This document shows, one piece after another, positions 47,350 through 49,971 of a stretch of DNA of 49,971 nt (position 1 is its first letter; the number at the start of each line of letters is the position of its first letter). Position numbers and translations under genes: made by a program. The notes beneath the pieces are model-generated. The model did no database searches, was not told where the DNA came from, and saw nothing but the letters and a program-made list of their open reading frames with translations. Origin of the DNA: Thermoproteota archaeon (GTDB lineage: Archaea; Thermoproteota; Thermoprotei_A; Sulfolobales; Desulfurococcaceae); contig JAUQPA010000007.1 of NCBI GenBank assembly GCA_030550615.1, positions 1 through 49,971 of the forward strand, in the 5' to 3' direction.

Positions 47350-48534
47350 GTGCTTGCATTGGATCGGGTCTTTGTAGTAGGCGTTGGATTAACGAAAATC
47401 GGCAGGTTTTATGAAAAACACGCTAAAGACTTATTTGCTGAAGCTCTATGGAACGCTATTAACGACGCGGGCGGCGTGAAGCCTCAGGGTATAGTAGTAG
47501 GTAATATGACTTCGAGTGTATTAATGGGGCAAGATAGTTTAGGAGCATTACTTGCTGATCATTCTGGTTTTCGAGGAGTACCTGCTTTTAAAGTTGAAGC
47601 CGCCTGCGGTAGCGGCGGCGCAGCTCTATATGCAGCATATTCGCTGGTGAAATCAGGCGAACTCGATGTTGTTGCAGCTGGAGGAGTCGAGAAATTAACA
47701 GAAGCAACAACAAACACTGTAACAAGAGCGCTCGCGCAAGCAGCTGATGCTGATTATGAAGTATTCTATGGAGCAACATTCACTGGATTAAACGCTATGA
47801 TAGCAAGATTATACATGAACTTGTTTGGATACAGCGATGAAGATTTATCCTATTGGCCTTTGAAAATGCATGAATACGCTAGTTATAATCCATATGCTCA
47901 ACTTCGAGGAAAAGTAACATTGGAGCAGATAGTGTCCAGCCCGCTCGTCGCTGACCCAATTAGGTTGTATCATAGCGCGCCTATTGGAGATGGAGCAGCG
48001 GTTGTTCTACTTGTTAGAGGCGAGGAGAGAGCAAGGGAAATCGCCAAGAATAGCGGAAAGGAAGTTCTTGTGGAATTAGCAAGCGTTTCCTTAGCTACTG
48101 ATAGTGTTGATCTAACATCACGCAACGACCTGCTAACAATGGATTCAACAGTAAAAGCGTCGAGAGAAGCTATTAGGAAAGCGGGATTAGAAATAAAGAA
48201 TATTGATTATGTTGAACTGCACGATGCATTTCACATAACAGGGTATGTATCAATCGAAGACCTTGGTTTCGCACCTAAAGGTCTTGCACCAAAATTATAT
48301 CGCGAAGGTAAGTTCCAGAAAGGCGATAAACCAGAGATAAACTTCAGCGGAGGATTAAAAGCACGTGGGCATCCTGTTGGAGCAACTGGTATATATCAAG
48401 CAGCTGAAGCCGTAATGCAGATTAGAGGAGATTTTCCGGGTTATAAAGCAAGTGATCCCGAGACCGCTCTAATCCACAATATTGGTGGAATAAGTACAAT
48501 TGCGGCCGTAGCTGTTTTCAAAAGGGTTAAATAA
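47350..48534 (+). CDS. Thiolase (acetyl-CoA C-acetyltransferase / SCPx-type)
   Basis: VEAACGSGGAALYAAYSLVKSGELDVVAAGGVEKLT, ELHDAFHITGY, GGLKARGHPVGATGIYQAAEAVMQIRG; start GTG 47350. Confidence 0.9.
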   Translation: MLALDRVFVVGVGLTKIGRFYEKHAKDLFAEALWNAINDAGGVKPQGIVVGNMTSSVLMGQDSLGALLADHSGFRGVPAFKVEAACGSGGAALYAAYSLVKSGELDVVAAGGVEKLTEATTNTVTRALAQAADADYEVFYGATFTGLNAMIARLYMNLFGYSDEDLSYWPLKMHEYASYNPYAQLRGKVTLEQIVSSPLVADPIRLYHSAPIGDGAAVVLLVRGEERAREIAKNSGKEVLVELASVSLATDSVDLTSRNDLLTMDSTVKASREAIRKAGLEIKNIDYVELHDAFHITGYVSIEDLGFAPKGLAPKLYREGKFQKGDKPEINFSGGLKARGHPVGATGIYQAAEAVMQIRGDFPGYKASDPETALIHNIGGISTIAAVAVFKRVK

Positions 48535-49971
48535 TGAGCTCGCATGATGAATTATTAAAAAAAGTAAATGAATACAAGGAACTATCTATTATCGGAGGCG
48601 GAAAGGAAAAAATCGAGCAACAGAAGCAGAAGGGTAAATTATGGGTTAGAGAGAGATTAGAGAAGCTCGTTGATCCAGGGTCATTTGTTGAGTTTCAATG
48701 GATGAAGATCCATAGATCAACTTATTTCGGCTTAGATAAACAAAAATTTTTCGGCGACGGCGTAATTGTGGGATACGGCAAAGTAGACGGTAGGATAGTA
48801 TACGTGTATGCTCAAGATTTCACAGTACTAGGAGGAAGCATTGGAGAAGCTCATGGTGAAAAAATCGCTAGAACAATAGAGCAAGCTATGCAAGCAGGTG
48901 TACCCGTTATAGGTTTATATGATTCAGGAGGTGCTAGAATACAAGAAGGTGTTTCAGCGCTCCATGGCTGCGGTAGAATTTTCTACGCAAATGTAAAAGC
49001 AAGCGGAGTTATACCTCAAATAGCAATTATCCTCGGACCATGTGCAGGTGCTGCAGCCTATAGTCCAGCTCTCATGGATTTTGTTATTATCGTTAAAGGA
49101 GCTTACATGTTCATTACCGGCCCCGAGGTAGTGAAAGCCGCCACTGGAGTAGATGTTACTTTCGATCAACTAGGCGGCGCAGACATTCATGGATCAATCA
49201 GCGGCGTAGCGCATTTTGTTGCTGAAAACGAAGAAGAAGCATTTACGATAGTACGAAAGCTGTTATCTTATCTACCAAGTAACAGCACGGAGGATCCGCC
49301 TTACGTTCCAACGAACGATCCAGTTGATCGTAGGTTAGAGGAATTATATGAAATTGTTCCCACAGACCCAATGAAACCTTTCGACGTAAAACAAGTAATA
49401 ACCTCCGTATTAGATAACGGTGAATTTCTCGAGGTTCACTCAAACTGGGCGAGATCAGCTGTTGTTGGTTTCGGTAGAATAGGTGGATACACCGTTGGTA
49501 TAGTTGCTAATCAACCCGCTGTAAATGCAGGGGTTATAGATATTGATGCAAGTAATAAAATAGCTAGATTCGTTAGATTCTGCGACTCCTTCAATATACC
49601 GATAGTAACATTTGTTGATACACCTGGATTCATGCCTGGTGTTGACCAAGAGCACGGCGGCATAATAAAACATGGTGCTAAAGTTCTACATGCCTACGCC
49701 GAAGCATCTGTTCCAAAAATAACGGTAATTATGCGTAAGGCTTACGGTGGAGCTTACATCGCAATGGGTAGTTTATCGCTTGGAAGCGACATAAATTACG
49801 CTTGGCCTACAGCCGAAATAGCTGTTATGGGTCCCGAAGGAGCCGTTAGGATACTGTATAGAAGAGAGATCGAGAAGGCACCCGATCCCGAAGCATTTTA
49901 CAAAGAGAAACTAAGAGAATACAGAGAGATCTTTGCTAATCCATTTAGAGCTGCAGAGTTGGGATACATAG
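48534..49971 (+). CDS. Biotin-dependent acyl-CoA carboxyltransferase / methylmalonyl-CoA decarboxylase alpha subunit, partial at right edge
   Basis: Manual translation: GKLWVRERLEKLVDPGSFVEFQWMKIHRSTYFGLDKQKFFGDGVIVGYGKVDGR...YDSGGARIQEGVSALHGCGRIFYANVKASGVIPQIAIILGPCAGAAAYSPALMDFVIIVKGAYMFITGPEVVKAATG...FVDTPGFMPGVDQEHGGIIKHGAKVLHAYAEA. ATG overlaps the thiolase stop (TAATG). Confidence 0.9.
   Translation, partial: MSSHDELLKKVNEYKELSIIGGGKEKIEQQKQKGKLWVRERLEKLVDPGSFVEFQWMKIHRSTYFGLDKQKFFGDGVIVGYGKVDGRIVYVYAQDFTVLGGSIGEAHGEKIARTIEQAMQAGVPVIGLYDSGGARIQEGVSALHGCGRIFYANVKASGVIPQIAIILGPCAGAAAYSPALMDFVIIVKGAYMFITGPEVVKAATGVDVTFDQLGGADIHGSISGVAHFVAENEEEAFTIVRKLLSYLPSNSTEDPPYVPTNDPVDRRLEELYEIVPTDPMKPFDVKQVITSVLDNGEFLEVHSNWARSAVVGFGRIGGYTVGIVANQPAVNAGVIDIDASNKIARFVRFCDSFNIPIVTFVDTPGFMPGVDQEHGGIIKHGAKVLHAYAEASVPKITVIMRKAYGGAYIAMGSLSLGSDINYAWPTAEIAVMGPEGAVRILYRREIEKAPDPEAFYKEKLREYREIFANPFRAAELGYI

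Noticed and set aside
47588-47779. Leucine/arginine-rich minus-strand ORF (MLLHRILHNQHQLLARALLLQCLLLLLL...)
   Set aside because: Antisense to the thiolase; composition is the mirror of Ala/Gly-rich codons, not a real membrane peptide.
1-49971. CRISPR arrays, rRNA, tRNA, intact transposases or integrases
   Set aside because: Looked for regularly spaced repeats, conserved rRNA/tRNA strings and transposase motifs by eye; none convincing. Aragorn/tRNAscan-SE, minced and ISfinder runs would be decisive.

Overview
The window looks like chromosomal DNA from a hyperthermophilic crenarchaeon. A Desulfurococcales, Staphylothermus-like origin is inferred from protein character and AT-rich, dense gene packing; I did not search any database. 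Flanking core genes include Trm5-like, nth, asnS, rimI, coaBC, pantoate kinase/phosphopantothenate synthetase, apgM, nadM, cinA, trmO, a thiolase and a carboxyltransferase. Two other blocks stand out. (1) About 14.4-29.2 kb is visibly GC-richer. It encodes a complete-looking beta-glucan utilisation locus: a domain-permuted GH3, a GH1, a GH12-like surface protein, a clan GH-A hydrolase, a Dpp/Opp-type ABC importer (SBP, two permeases, two ATPases), a GH16-CBM laminarinase and a small membrane protein. The secreted components are membrane-tethered, mostly through Thr-rich linkers. Gene-poor, possibly decayed DNA lies on both sides, and two related ABC-2 exporter gene pairs lie beyond that. (2) About 33.8-40.3 kb is an alpha-glucan/glycogen block: maltokinase-like, two GH57 enzymes and a GT5 glycogen synthase. 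Other points of interest are a ThiR-type HTH-ThiN regulator with a long ORF overlap, a SagB-type nitroreductase paired with a small membrane protein, several palindromic operator candidates next to TATA-like boxes, and a nested inverted repeat at the right edge of the island. I saw no rRNA, tRNA, CRISPR array or intact transposase.
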